Shown in pieces: positions 21,150 through 31,594 of a DNA stretch of 64,000 nucleotides (the stretch's first letter is position 1; each line of letters opens with the position of its first letter). The notes beneath the pieces were generated by a model. It made no database searches. It worked only from the letters and a program-made list of their open reading frames with translations, and had not been told where the DNA came from. This stretch comes from Actinomycetota bacterium (GTDB taxonomy: Bacteria > Actinomycetota > Acidimicrobiia > Acidimicrobiales > Aldehydirespiratoraceae), in contig JAPOHW010000001.1 in the NCBI GenBank assembly GCA_029979265.1, positions 372,001-436,000 of the forward strand. Reading direction: 5' to 3'. The translations under genes and the position numbers were made by a program.

Positions 21150-23068
21150 CCGGGCCGACGGTCACACCGTTCGGCGAGTGGCCGTCCCCGATCACGGCGG
21201 CCTCGCTCGTCAGCGGCGCGGTCGGTATCTCCGAGTGCTGTGTCGACGGTGACGATGTCTGGTGGGCCGAAGCCCGCCCCGACGAAGGTGGCCGGACGGC
21301 GCTGATCCGTTGGCGTGACGGGGCTGCCGAGGAGGTCACACCGGCCGATACGTATGTCCGAACGCTCGTGCACGAGTACGGCGGCGGATCATGGTGGGTG
21401 CACAACGGCGTGGCGTATTACGTCGACCTCAGCGATCAACGGCTACGTCGACTCGCGCCCGGTCGGGAACCGGTGTTTCTCACAGCTGAGCCGGATGCCC
21501 CCCGACGTGTTCGATTCGCCGACTTCCGGATCGATGCGGAGGGCTCGTTCGTCATCGCGGTCAGAGAGACGCACCATGACGACCGTGAGCCGACCAACGA
21601 TCTGGTTGCGATCCCGACCGACGGCTCGATGGAGATGCGAGACCTGTGGGGTGGCACCGACTTCGTGTCGTCACCCCGTCTGTCCCCCGACGGCACACAG
21701 CTCGCCTGGGTCTCGTGGAGTCATCCCAACATGCCGTGGGACTCGACCCGACTGCATGTGGCGCCATATGGAGACGGTTCGATCGGTGAGGTTTCGCTCG
21801 AGCTTGGCAATGGTGCCGAGGCCTGGGCCGAACCCGGGTGGACCCCCGACGGTCGGTTGCTTGCCTGCACCGACCGTGATGAATGGTGGAATCTCGTCTC
21901 GGTCGAGGGTGCAACAGCCCCGCAGTCGGTCGTGACAGGCCCGTTCGAGGTGGCGACACCCGGCTGGGTGTTCGGGATGCAGCGGTGGGCGGTCACCGCT
22001 GATCACACCGTTGCTGCCGTCGGACTCGCCACCGGTGATGAACTGATCGTGGATGGGCGGACCATCTCGATGCCCGACGCCACGATCTCGTCGCTCCAGC
22101 CCGCTTCCGATGGTGTCGTCTACGTCGGTACCGGGTATGGCCATGAGCCGCAGGTCGTCAAGCTCTCCGTCGACGGCCCCAACGTCCGTCGACAGGTTCT
22201 CTCGACGGGGCGTGAGCTTCCGGTCGAGCCGGGTTATCTCATCGAGCCCGAGTCGATCGTGTTCCCCACCGGCGACGGTGACGCCGTTGCACACGGCCTC
22301 TACTATCCGCCGACCAATCCGGGCCATGTCGGCCCCGAAGAGACTGCCCCACCATTGCTCGTGCTTGCCCATGGCGGGCCGACCGGACAGGCCCGACGAC
22401 AACTCCAGCTCGGGATCCTGTACTGGACCTCGCGAGGAATTGCGGTTGTCGACGTGGACTACCGGGGTTCGACCGGGTACGGCCGGACGTATCGCCGAAG
22501 CCTCGATGGTGTGTGGGGGATCGCCGACGTCGAGGACTGTGTCGCCGCTGCCCGCTACCTCGCCGATCGGGGCGATGTCGACGGCGATCGACTCATGATC
22601 CGGGGGGGAAGCGCAGGTGGCTTCACGGTGCTGAGCGCGTTGGCGTTCCACGATGTGTTCGCCGCCGGTGCCAGTCGCTATGGCGTTGCTGATCTCGAGG
22701 CGCTCGCCACCGACACCCACAAGTTCGAGAGCCGCTACCTCGACACACTGATCGGTCCGTGGCCCGAATCCAAGGCGGTGTACGACGATCGGTCCCCGAT
22801 CAATCATGTCGACAAGTTCTCCGCTCCCATGATCGTGCTGCAGGGCGACGAGGATGCCATCGTCCCGCCCAACCAGAGCGAGATGATCGTCGCTGCGCTC
22901 GAGGAGCGGGGTGTGCCCGTGAGCTACCTGCTCTTCGAGGGTGAACAACACGGATTCCGCAAAGCCGAGAACGTCATTTCCGCCCTTGAAGCCGAGCTGG
23001 CGTTTTTCGGCGCGATGCTGGAGTTCGTGCCTGCCGATGAGCTCCCGCCGCTCGACATCCGCCGTTGA
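21146..23068 (+). CDS. S9 family peptidase (prolyl oligopeptidase-like)
   Basis: [36 protein letters not shown] (GxSxG), [23 protein letters not shown]. Confidence 0.93.
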   Translation: MTGPTVTPFGEWPSPITAASLVSGAVGISECCVDGDDVWWAEARPDEGGRTALIRWRDGAAEEVTPADTYVRTLVHEYGGGSWWVHNGVAYYVDLSDQRLRRLAPGREPVFLTAEPDAPRRVRFADFRIDAEGSFVIAVRETHHDDREPTNDLVAIPTDGSMEMRDLWGGTDFVSSPRLSPDGTQLAWVSWSHPNMPWDSTRLHVAPYGDGSIGEVSLELGNGAEAWAEPGWTPDGRLLACTDRDEWWNLVSVEGATAPQSVVTGPFEVATPGWVFGMQRWAVTADHTVAAVGLATGDELIVDGRTISMPDATISSLQPASDGVVYVGTGYGHEPQVVKLSVDGPNVRRQVLSTGRELPVEPGYLIEPESIVFPTGDGDAVAHGLYYPPTNPGHVGPEETAPPLLVLAHGGPTGQARRQLQLGILYWTSRGIAVVDVDYRGSTGYGRTYRRSLDGVWGIADVEDCVAAARYLADRGDVDGDRLMIRGGSAGGFTVLSALAFHDVFAAGASRYGVADLEALATDTHKFESRYLDTLIGPWPESKAVYDDRSPINHVDKFSAPMIVLQGDEDAIVPPNQSEMIVAALEERGVPVSYLLFEGEQHGFRKAENVISALEAELAFFGAMLEFVPADELPPLDIRR

Positions 23069-24882
23069 TCCTTCTGGTCCGCGTCGTCCTCGCCGCCCTC
23101 ATGATCACCTCGCTGGTGGCAGGTGGGCCCGATCCGGTCGATGCCGCCCGGGGAGACGGCCTGCTCGACGTATACGTTGACGACAGCCGGGGTGTTGCCC
23201 TTGCCCATGCCACCATCGAACTCGGCGGCCGTACTGCGGTCACCGACATGTGGGGTCGAGCTGCGATCTCGGGTGCCGATGCTGGAACGGTCACGGTCAG
23301 CCATCCGCGGTTCCTTCGACGCTCGGTCGAGTGGACCGGTACTGGCGACCGCCTCCAGGTGACGCTCGGTGCGCCGGTCATGCGTGCCATTCATGTTGCG
23401 GGCACGCTGGTCGGCACGCAGCAGTGGGACAATCTGGTCAGCCTCGTGGAGCGGACATCACTCAACGCGTTCATGCTCGACCTCAAGGACGAGTCGGGCC
23501 GAGTGTTTCCCGAAACCGAGTCGTCGTGGGCGATCGCTGCGGGCGCAAACCTCGATCGTTGGAATCTGGCTGACGTCACCGCCGAGCTGCACAGTCGCGG
23601 CATCCATGTGATCGCCCGGATCGTGGCGTTCCAGGATCCGGTGGCCGGCAGGAGCCTTCCGGACATGGCGGTGCGCACGACCGGAGGGCAGGTCTTTTCC
23701 CGTCGCGGCCAGACGTTCCTCGATCCGACCGATCCGAACGCGCGTGAGTACGCGTTGCAACTCGCCGAGGAGGCCTGCGCTGCGGGTGTCGACGAAGTCC
23801 AGTTCGACTACGTGCGGTATCCCGATGCAAACCAGTCCGTGCTGGTGTTCGACGCCGGGAGCACCGAAGAGGTTCGGGTGGGCACGATCACCGGGTTCTT
23901 GGCCGACGCAGAGGAGCGGGTTGGTGATCTGTGTCAGACCGCAGCAGACATCTTCGGATTCGTGACGTCGGTGCCCGGTGACGGTGGGATCAGGCATCAG
24001 GTCGAAGCGTTGGCAGACGTGACCGACGTGTTGTCGCCGATGGTCTATCCCAACCACTGGGGTCCTGGCTGGTTCGGGTACCTCTCGCCGCAAGACCATC
24101 CGGGCGGGGTGATCGATCAGTCGATGCGAAACGTGCTCGAACGCGTTGCGGGCCGTACGACTGTCCGGCCCTGGCTGCAGGACTTCGGGGGGTATGGGCC
24201 CCAGGAGGTCCGGGCGCAGATCGATGCGGCTGACGCACTCGGACTCGGGTGGATGCTCTGGAATGCGGGCAGCGTCTTCACCGATGGTGGAATCCCTGGT
24301 GCCGACGAGATCCTGACACCGGCTCGGATCCCGGCGCCGGTCGAGGAGATGCGTCCACCATCGGGCTTCTGGGACGTGCCGGCCATGAATGGGTACACGC
24401 AGGCGATCGCATGGCTCGGAGCCAGAGGCATCACCGAGGGCTGCAATCCACCCTGGCGTGACAGCTACTGCCCTGATCGCGAGTTGACACGCGGGGAGGC
24501 GGCCGCCTTGCTCGTGCGTGCCTTTGGAGTGCCTGAGACCGGCATCGACCGGTTCGTCGACGACAACGGTGCGACCCATGAGGCCCACATCAACGCACTT
24601 GCCGTTGCGGGCATTGCCGACGGGTGTGACGAAGATCGCTTCTGTGCCGGCGACGTGCTGACCCGTCAGGAGATGGCCTCGATGATCGCTCGAGCGCTCG
24701 ACTTGCCTGTGGCCACCACAACCGACACGTTCGTCGACGATGACGGCAGCGAACACGAGGCAGATATCGAACGAATCGCTGCAGCCGGGATCACGCGGGG
24801 ATGCTCCGAGATCCACTTCTGTCCTCTGCAACCCATCCGACGCGACGAGGCAGCAGCGATGCTGTTTCGCGCCGTGGCCTGA
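23065..24882 (+). CDS. Secreted putative glycoside hydrolase (DUF4015-like) with N-terminal CarboxypepD_reg-like and three C-terminal SLH-like repeats
   Basis: FMLDLKDESGRVFP, FDYVRYPD, LSPMVYPNHWGPGWFGY; three repeats with GC...FC/YC pairs at C terminus. Confidence 0.82.
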   Translation: MILLVRVVLAALMITSLVAGGPDPVDAARGDGLLDVYVDDSRGVALAHATIELGGRTAVTDMWGRAAISGADAGTVTVSHPRFLRRSVEWTGTGDRLQVTLGAPVMRAIHVAGTLVGTQQWDNLVSLVERTSLNAFMLDLKDESGRVFPETESSWAIAAGANLDRWNLADVTAELHSRGIHVIARIVAFQDPVAGRSLPDMAVRTTGGQVFSRRGQTFLDPTDPNAREYALQLAEEACAAGVDEVQFDYVRYPDANQSVLVFDAGSTEEVRVGTITGFLADAEERVGDLCQTAADIFGFVTSVPGDGGIRHQVEALADVTDVLSPMVYPNHWGPGWFGYLSPQDHPGGVIDQSMRNVLERVAGRTTVRPWLQDFGGYGPQEVRAQIDAADALGLGWMLWNAGSVFTDGGIPGADEILTPARIPAPVEEMRPPSGFWDVPAMNGYTQAIAWLGARGITEGCNPPWRDSYCPDRELTRGEAAALLVRAFGVPETGIDRFVDDNGATHEAHINALAVAGIADGCDEDRFCAGDVLTRQEMASMIARALDLPVATTTDTFVDDDGSEHEADIERIAAAGITRGCSEIHFCPLQPIRRDEAAAMLFRAVA

Positions 24883-24902
24883 GCGTTCACGCAGCGTTCA
24901 CG
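24882..24902 (+). promoter_or_regulatory. Tandem direct repeat AGCGTTCACG-C-AGCGTTCACG (11-bp period), PHO-box-like, upstream of serA
   Basis: Two identical 10-mers, 11 bp apart, between stop of 24882 and serA start 24946. Confidence 0.5.
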
Positions 24903-24945
24903 GAGTCTCGTTGCTGGGCCGAGAGTTGCTGGCGATGATACGAGG

Positions 24946-26514
24946 ATGAGCCGGGTTCTGGTCACCGAGAAGATTGCCGACGCAGGGCTGGACGCGCTCC
25001 GAGCCGCCGGCCACGACGTCGACCTCCGACTCGGCCTCTCTGCCGAGGAGACCAGTGCTGCAGTCGTCGGGGCGCACGCGCTGATCGTCCGTTCCGCCAC
25101 CCAGGTCGATCGGCCCGTCCTTGCCGCAGGTACCGACCTTGTCGTGGTCGGTCGTGCCGGTGTCGGACTCGACAACATCGACACTCGCGCAGCAACCGAG
25201 CGCGGCGTGATGGTGGTGAACGCGCCGGAGTCCAACATCACCTCAGCTGCAGAACACACCCTCGCCATGCTGTTGGCGCAGGCCCGCAACATTCCTCAGG
25301 CTCATGCCGCGCTCGTCGATGGGCGGTGGGAGCGCTCGCAGTGGGAGGGCGTCGAGGTCGCCGACAAGACGCTCGGGGTGATCGGCCTGGGGCGAATCGG
25401 CACCCTGGTAGCGGCTCGCGCTGCTGCGTTCGGAATGCGGATCGTTGCCCATGATCCCTTTGTTTCGGCGGCAGCAGCCGAACGTCTCGACATCGAACTT
25501 CTCGACCTCGATGATCTCGTCGCCTGCGCCGACTTCCTCACCATCCATGTTGCGAAGACTCCCGAGACAGTTGGTCTTCTCGACCGGGAGCGGCTCGCAC
25601 GTGCCAAACCAACTCTTCGCATCGTCAATGTCGCTCGTGGCGGGATCATCGACGAGGCAGCCCTCGCCGATGCGGTGCGTGCGGGCTCGGTGGCTGGGGC
25701 TGCGATCGATGTGTTCGACGACGAACCGACAACCGACTCCCCGCTGATCGGGGTTCCGGGCATCGTTGTGACGCCGCACCTCGGGGCGAGTACTCGCGAG
25801 GCGCAGGATCGCGCCGGTGAGCAGATCGCCGAGCAGGTCCTGCGGGCGCTCGCCGGTGATTTCGTACCGTTCGCCGTGAATGTTGCAGCCGGGCCTGCCT
25901 CGGCTGTGCTGCGTGAGCATCTTCCGCTCTGTGAGGCGCTTGGCTCGGTGTACGGCTCGCTCGCCCGCAACCTACCCCCGACCATCGATCTCGAGTTGCG
26001 TGGTGAGGTGGGGGAGGGCGATGCGTCGCTCGGCCGTCTGAGCTTCCTGAAGGGTTTGCTCGGCCAGACATCCAGTGACCCGGTGAGCTACGTCAACGCC
26101 GCTGACCTCGCCGAGGCTCGTGGTCTCGATGTACGGGTCATCACGAGCCAAGCACCGAAGGACCACGTCAACACCGTTCGGGTCGAGGCCGCTGGGTTGA
26201 CGGTGGCAGGGACGATCTCGACGCTCGATGGTCAGCCTCGCTTGATCGAGGTCGACGGTCACCGACTCGAAATCCGGATGAGCGAGAACATGCTGTTCGT
26301 TCGCAACGAGGACGTTCCCGGCATGGTCGGACATGTCGGCGCAGCACTGGGTGACGCCGGGATCAACATTTCGAACATGCACATCGGTGAAGACGACGAC
26401 GGCGTTGCCGCCGTGATGGTGGTCTGCACCGACGGACCGGTACCGCAGGGGGTACAGGACTCGTTGCGCGCGCTGAACGGTGTGAGATCGGTGCGGACCG
26501 TCCGGCTCTCCTGA
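24946..26514 (+). CDS. serA: D-3-phosphoglycerate dehydrogenase
   Basis: GRAGVGLDNID, LGVIGLGRIGTLVA, NVARGGIIDEAAL, C-terminal ACT domain NEDVPGMVGHVGAALGDAGINISNMHIG. Confidence 0.95.
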   Translation: MSRVLVTEKIADAGLDALRAAGHDVDLRLGLSAEETSAAVVGAHALIVRSATQVDRPVLAAGTDLVVVGRAGVGLDNIDTRAATERGVMVVNAPESNITSAAEHTLAMLLAQARNIPQAHAALVDGRWERSQWEGVEVADKTLGVIGLGRIGTLVAARAAAFGMRIVAHDPFVSAAAAERLDIELLDLDDLVACADFLTIHVAKTPETVGLLDRERLARAKPTLRIVNVARGGIIDEAALADAVRAGSVAGAAIDVFDDEPTTDSPLIGVPGIVVTPHLGASTREAQDRAGEQIAEQVLRALAGDFVPFAVNVAAGPASAVLREHLPLCEALGSVYGSLARNLPPTIDLELRGEVGEGDASLGRLSFLKGLLGQTSSDPVSYVNAADLAEARGLDVRVITSQAPKDHVNTVRVEAAGLTVAGTISTLDGQPRLIEVDGHRLEIRMSENMLFVRNEDVPGMVGHVGAALGDAGINISNMHIGEDDDGVAAVMVVCTDGPVPQGVQDSLRALNGVRSVRTVRLS

Positions 26515-26934
26515 TCAGCGTTTTGCCTGCCGGAAGCCGTCGGCTTCGGCATCTTCGGCTGTGCAGTAGCAGCGTTCGGCCCGTGTTCGCTCGTAGGACC
26601 CTCCACCCGGAATGTGGAAGATCCTGCTTCCCGCATTGGCCTTGATCGGGTGCGATTCGGGGCAGGTGCCAGCGCTCGGCTCCACCCAGGGTGACGCCTC
26701 GGTGGCCCGTGAGCGATCGTCTTGGTCGCCCTCGTGCGCAGCCGATGGCGAAGCGAACTGCACCGGCGCGGTTCGGACCTCGACCTCGGGTTCGGCGACG
26801 AGCGGCGGCCACGAGGCGACGCCGGCCGGTTCGGGTGGACGGGGCCGCCGAACGGAACGGGCGAGGCCGTACACGAGTGCGGCTGCTGTCCCGAGGCTGC
26901 TGATCTTGAGAAGGCGTCGGAGCGCTGGGAGCAT
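26515..26934 (-). CDS. Small membrane-anchored protein with C-terminal 'sunset'-type domain
   Basis: N-terminal hydrophobic helix; CPESHPIKANAGSRIFHIPGGGSYERTRAERCYCTAEDAEADGFRQAKR. Confidence 0.65.
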   Translation of the reverse strand: MLPALRRLLKISSLGTAAALVYGLARSVRRPRPPEPAGVASWPPLVAEPEVEVRTAPVQFASPSAAHEGDQDDRSRATEASPWVEPSAGTCPESHPIKANAGSRIFHIPGGGSYERTRAERCYCTAEDAEADGFRQAKR

Positions 26935-26946
26935 GCGTTGACGGTA

Positions 26947-26980
26947 GCCGACACCGGGTCGCATCGGACCCGGTGTCGGC
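26947..26980 (-). terminator. 14-bp perfect stem (GCCGACACCGGGTC/GACCCGGTGTCGGC, 6-nt loop); likely terminator after the beta-propeller gene
   Basis: Inverted repeat read directly; intergenic; no T tract on the minus strand, so termination efficiency uncertain. Confidence 0.65.
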
Positions 26981-26990
26981 GGCGTCACGA

Positions 26991-29369
26991 TCAGTTCAAG
27001 ACGATGCGACCGAGGCGATCAAGGTCGTACAGGTCGTTGATCTGCAGGGTCCCAGGAGCATCCGGGCTGGGATAGCCCCAGTCGGTGCCGAGCGTCCAGA
27101 GTTCGTCACCGCCGAGAACCATGGTGCGCACGATGGTCGGCATCTGGTTCCAACGCGGCCAGCACATCCAGATGTCGGCACCGTCGGGGATGGGGAGGTC
27201 GATTCGGGCTGCTTCTTCGAGAAGCCAACGCTCCTCGTAGCAGTCGAAACCGGTGGCCGATGGCCTCTCGCCATCCTTGCACAGCCGAATCTGTCCCTCC
27301 TGCTCGAAGGCGATGATCCACTCGAGTTCGGATTCGAACTTTTGCTCGTCATCGGCGTCGAAGCCGGGGATGTCGGCTCCGGTGATCCGCCGACAGCCGC
27401 TGACACCGGGTTCTGCTTGAGGATCGGCGTGGTCGATGCGACCGACCTCGGTGATCTGGGTACCGTCGATCCGCAGGACGATGGCCCCGGCCCAATGACC
27501 GCTCTCGTCGTAGGTGGTGAGTGGTACGACAGCCATCTGTTCGGCTTCCCACCACAGGAAGCTTCGGTGCTCCCAGCCAACATCGTTCCAGCCGCCCGGA
27601 GCGGACCAGACAGCAACCTCTTCGGGGTTGGCCGGGTCGCTCACGTCGAAGACGGAAACTTTCGACCCGGTGATCCGACCGTCGTCGGTGCCGTCGGAAC
27701 CAACCCCGAGCACTCGGCCTTCGCCGATGGGGTGAAGGTAACTGGAGAAGCCCGGGATCTTCAGCTCTCCGACGACTTGGGGGTTCTCTGGATCGCTCAG
27801 ATCGAGGGTATAGAAGGGGTCGATCTGGCGGAAGGTCACCACATAGCCGACATCGCCGACCATCCGCACCGACTGCACCGCCTCGCCTCTGCCCATGTCG
27901 CCGACCGAGCCGATCTCGACGAGAGCTCCCTCGGTCTCGCGCAAGACCCGCACGTGGGTCTCCGACGTCTCGTCCCATGTCTCGCCCGTGGTGGTCACGA
28001 CGCGCAGGTGGCCGTTGTGTTCACTGAGGTTGAACTGATTGCGGATGTCGCCAGCCACCGAACCCGACGCCATGTATGCAGCATCGTCTCCGGAGAGGGC
28101 GAAGCGATGAATCGACGTGCGGCGGGCGTCCCAGACTCGCTGCCAAGCGTCTTCGTCGTCCTCGAAGAGCCGGAAGTCGGGCCATGTCTGGGTGGCGACA
28201 TAGACCGACTCCGTCGATGCGTACACCGTGCTTCCGGGGGCGAGGACGCTCGTCGTTGTGTGGTCCGTGATGTCACCACCGACCCCGATGTTGATCACGG
28301 AGAGCACGCCGAAACCGGAGAACTCGGTTGGTGCGTGGACGGCACCGCAGTCGGGGAGCAGTCCGGTTTCGATCGTGTCTCCGTTGTCGTCGACGATCCC
28401 GTACGCCGGGAGCCAGGACTCGAGCTGGGAGCCGAGCACGGCAGCACGGTTGGCGTTCTCGGCGATGTCCTCACCTGCTTCGCTCTGGGGATAGACGAAG
28501 GGGAAGTTGTACTGGGGGTTGCTGCGGACGATGACTCGTGCCGTTCCGTCGACCGCCCGACTCGAGACGTAGTCGCCCTCGACGAACAGTTCGCCGATCA
28601 GCGTGGGCTGGTCTGCGGTGAGCTGGATGCGAGCGATGCGCACGACGCTGCTCCCGCCGTACCAGCTGTCGTCGATGGCGATGGACGCCGCGGCGTCCAT
28701 GTCGCTGGCCGGTTCGGGGGCGGGGCTGTCGAGCATGTCTTGGCCACCCCAGCCGGAGCTGACCAGCAGCAGATCGTCGCCGTCGAGGAAGAGTTCGCCC
28801 TGCCAGATGTCGTCGGGGAGGTCGAGCGTGCCGACAACCGTTCGGGCGCCGGCATCGACGACGATGAGTTGGCGGGCGGCGATGACGAAGACGCGGTTGC
28901 CGTCGGTCTTGATGATGTCGGCCTCGTCGACACCGAGTTCCTGCACGTTTGTGCCCGAGAAGTCGACGCCCTCGACCGGTGAGGCTTGGCCGCCAGCGGT
29001 CGACGCGGTGCTGTCCTCGGCCATGTCGAAGGCAGCATCGGAGTCATCACCGCCCATCGCCTCGTCAACCGCCATGCCGTCGCGAGCAAAGACCGGACCG
29101 TACCAACCGTCGGTGTCGAGTCCCCATGGGGTGACGCGGTCGGCGGCCGCGGACCGGAGATGGTCGAGCAGCGTGTCGCAGTCGTCGAAGCCGGAGAGGC
29201 CCGACGTCAAGACGACCTCGCTCCCGTCGACCTCGATGACGATCTCGCCGTTGTCATTGGTTGCCGGTTCGCCTTCCCGGGGCGAGGTGGACGAGTCGTC
29301 ATCGCTGCACGCAGCAGCGATGAGCGCCAGGATCACGAGAAGGGAGAGGGGAGCAAGAAGTCTGCGCAC
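26991..29369 (-). CDS. Secreted beta-propeller domain lipoprotein
   Basis: LVILALIAAACSDDDSS lipobox; FSGTNVQELGVDEADIIKTDGNRVFVIAARQLIVVDA typical of Beta_propel family. Confidence 0.88.
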   Translation of the reverse strand: MRRLLAPLSLLVILALIAAACSDDDSSTSPREGEPATNDNGEIVIEVDGSEVVLTSGLSGFDDCDTLLDHLRSAAADRVTPWGLDTDGWYGPVFARDGMAVDEAMGGDDSDAAFDMAEDSTASTAGGQASPVEGVDFSGTNVQELGVDEADIIKTDGNRVFVIAARQLIVVDAGARTVVGTLDLPDDIWQGELFLDGDDLLLVSSGWGGQDMLDSPAPEPASDMDAAASIAIDDSWYGGSSVVRIARIQLTADQPTLIGELFVEGDYVSSRAVDGTARVIVRSNPQYNFPFVYPQSEAGEDIAENANRAAVLGSQLESWLPAYGIVDDNGDTIETGLLPDCGAVHAPTEFSGFGVLSVINIGVGGDITDHTTTSVLAPGSTVYASTESVYVATQTWPDFRLFEDDEDAWQRVWDARRTSIHRFALSGDDAAYMASGSVAGDIRNQFNLSEHNGHLRVVTTTGETWDETSETHVRVLRETEGALVEIGSVGDMGRGEAVQSVRMVGDVGYVVTFRQIDPFYTLDLSDPENPQVVGELKIPGFSSYLHPIGEGRVLGVGSDGTDDGRITGSKVSVFDVSDPANPEEVAVWSAPGGWNDVGWEHRSFLWWEAEQMAVVPLTTYDESGHWAGAIVLRIDGTQITEVGRIDHADPQAEPGVSGCRRITGADIPGFDADDEQKFESELEWIIAFEQEGQIRLCKDGERPSATGFDCYEERWLLEEAARIDLPIPDGADIWMCWPRWNQMPTIVRTMVLGGDELWTLGTDWGYPSPDAPGTLQINDLYDLDRLGRIVLN

Positions 29370-29412
29370 GTTGGTTCTCCGGGTTCGCAGGGTTTGGATG
29401 ACCGTGAGACGC

Positions 29413-29445
29413 TCACACGTCCAGTTTGGTTCCCCTGACGTGTGA
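29413..29445. repeat. Inverted repeat TCACACGTC-(15 nt)-GACGTGTGA between leuD and beta-propeller gene
   Basis: 9-bp perfect arms in the intergenic region. Confidence 0.6.
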
Positions 29446-29458
29446 ATTTCTCGATGCG

Positions 29459-30052
29459 TCAGGCCTGGGCCGGCATCCAGGGCTTACGAGCGGCTTCGAA
29501 TTCGTCGATGTCGGATTCGTGGCGCAACGTCAGGCCGATGTCGTCGAGTCCTTCGAGGAAGCGCTCCTGCACCGCCGGGTCGAGCGGGAAGGTCGTCTCG
29601 AGACCGATGGCCGGAGCCTCGACGGTGAGACGCTCCACATCGATGGTGAGCTCGAGTGTCGGATCGGCTTGGACCGCTGCCATGAGTTGGGCATTGAACT
29701 CTGCAGACACCGTCACCGGGACAAGGCCGTTCTTGGTGCAGTTGTTCCGGAAGATGTCGGCGAAGCGGGGCGAGATGACTGCGTCGAACCCGTACTGCTG
29801 GATCGCCCACACTGCGTGCTCACGACTCGACCCGGTGCCGAAGTTGAGACCGCCGATCAAGATGTTGGCGCCGCTGTACTGCTCCTGGTTGAGCACGAAC
29901 TCGCGATCGTCGCGCCACTCCGAGAAGAGACCCTTCTCGAACCCGGTGCGCTCGACGCGCTTGAGCCAGTCGGAGGGGATGATCTGGTCGGTGTCGACGT
30001 CGGTCCGGTCGAGTGGGACGGCGGTGCCGGAGACGATGCGTACGGCTTTCAT
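29459..30052 (-). CDS. leuD: 3-isopropylmalate dehydratase small subunit
   Basis: VDTDQIIPSDWLKR, GGLNFGTGSSREHAVWAIQQYGFDAVISPRFADIFRNN. Confidence 0.96.
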   Translation of the reverse strand: MKAVRIVSGTAVPLDRTDVDTDQIIPSDWLKRVERTGFEKGLFSEWRDDREFVLNQEQYSGANILIGGLNFGTGSSREHAVWAIQQYGFDAVISPRFADIFRNNCTKNGLVPVTVSAEFNAQLMAAVQADPTLELTIDVERLTVEAPAIGLETTFPLDPAVQERFLEGLDDIGLTLRHESDIDEFEAARKPWMPAQA

Positions 30053-30132
30053 GGTCGGTGTTCCTTTTCGGATCGGTGCTCATCGGTGCCGTGGTGAGAG
30101 GCTCCGCAGGCAAGGATCGGTGCAGTAGGGGA

Positions 30133-31542
30133 TCAGTCGAGGTCGGATGGGGCTGCGAAATGGCCGGCGATGGCGGTTGCTGCGGCAACCTGGGGTGAGA
30201 CCAGGTGGGTGCGGCCGCCCCGGCCCTGGCGTCCTTCGAAGTTTCGGTTGCTGGTACTGGCGCAGCGTTCGCCCGGCTGAAGCTTGTCGGGATTCATCGC
30301 CAAGCACATGGAACAGCCCGGTTCGCGCCAGTCGAAGCCGGCATCGCGAAAGATCTGATCCAACCCCTCGGCCTCGGCCTGGGCGCGAACCTTTCCGGAT
30401 CCGGGAACGACCAGGGTGCGAACGCCGTCAGCGACGGTGCGCCCGCTGACCACCGCTGCGGCAGCACGCAGGTCTTCGATACGACTGTTGGTGCAACTCC
30501 CGATGAACACCGTGTCGACCGTCACCTCCTTGATCGGCATGCCGGCCTCGAAGCCCATGTACTCGAGTGCCCGAGCAGCGGTGTTGGCCAGATTCGGATC
30601 ATCGAAGTCGTCGGGTCCGGGGATCAGGCCGTCGATCGGCATGACCTGCGCCGGGTTGGTGCCCCAACTGACCTGCGGTCTGATTTCGGCTGCGTCGATC
30701 ACGACTTCCTCGTCGAAGGTGGCGTCCTCGTCGGTCACGAGGGTCCGCCAGTCGGCGACAGCAGCATCCCAGTCGGCACCGGTCGGCGCATGGGGACGGC
30801 CCTTCAAGTAGGCGAAGGTCGTCTCGTCGGGGGCGATGAGACCGGCCTTGGCGCCCCCCTCGATGGACATGTTGCAGACGGTCATTCGGCCCTCCATCGA
30901 CATGTTCTCGAATACGTTGCCGCGGTACTCGATGATCTTTCCGATCCCGCCACCGGTCCCGATCACGCCGATGACGTGGAGAATCACGTCCTTTGGTGTC
31001 ACACCGGGTTCGAGTTCGCCCTGCACCGTGATCGCCATCGTGCCCGGTTTTGTCTGCGGCAGTGTCTGGGTTGCGAGGACGTGCTCGACTTCGCTGGTGC
31101 CGATGCCGAACGCGATCGCGCCGAAGGCACCGTGGGTGGCGGTGTGTGAGTCACCGCACACGATGGTCATGCCTGGCTGTGTGAGGCCCTGCTCGGGTCC
31201 CATGACGTGCACGATGCCGTTGTTCTCGTGGCCCATCGGATAATTGACGATTCCGAAGTGTTCGGCGTTCACCCGAAGCGTCTCGATCTGCTTGGCGCTG
31301 GTCTCGTCCTCGATCGGTTGGTCCTGATTGATCGTCGGTGTGTTGTGATCTTCGGTCGCAACGGTGAGGTCGGGACGCCGAACGCGGCGGCCGTTCATTC
31401 GAAGTCCGTCGAATGCCTGCGGTGAGGTGACCTCGTGGATGAGGTGCAGATCGATGTAGAGCAGGTCGGGGTCGCCTCCGAGTCCGGCGGTGACCACATG
31501 GCGATCCCAGATCTTTTGGCTGAGTGTGCGGGGTTCGGACAT
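30133..31542 (-). CDS. leuC: 3-isopropylmalate dehydratase large subunit
   Basis: [65 protein letters not shown]. Confidence 0.97.
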   Translation of the reverse strand: MSEPRTLSQKIWDRHVVTAGLGGDPDLLYIDLHLIHEVTSPQAFDGLRMNGRRVRRPDLTVATEDHNTPTINQDQPIEDETSAKQIETLRVNAEHFGIVNYPMGHENNGIVHVMGPEQGLTQPGMTIVCGDSHTATHGAFGAIAFGIGTSEVEHVLATQTLPQTKPGTMAITVQGELEPGVTPKDVILHVIGVIGTGGGIGKIIEYRGNVFENMSMEGRMTVCNMSIEGGAKAGLIAPDETTFAYLKGRPHAPTGADWDAAVADWRTLVTDEDATFDEEVVIDAAEIRPQVSWGTNPAQVMPIDGLIPGPDDFDDPNLANTAARALEYMGFEAGMPIKEVTVDTVFIGSCTNSRIEDLRAAAAVVSGRTVADGVRTLVVPGSGKVRAQAEAEGLDQIFRDAGFDWREPGCSMCLAMNPDKLQPGERCASTSNRNFEGRQGRGGRTHLVSPQVAAATAIAGHFAAPSDLD

Positions 31543-31579
31543 CTCGGTCTCCCGGGCAGTGAACGGCATCGAGGCTGCG

Positions 31580-31594
31580 TCTCAACATATGAGA
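31580..31594. promoter_or_regulatory. Inverted repeat TCTCA-ACATA-TGAGA in the leuC/iclR divergent promoter; putative IclR operator
   Basis: Read directly; overlaps a plausible leuC -10 (TATGTT on minus) and abuts iclR -10 (TACAGT). Confidence 0.6.

Noticed and set aside
26973-28982. 669-aa plus-strand ORF
   Set aside because: Antisense to the beta-propeller gene; no recognisable motifs.
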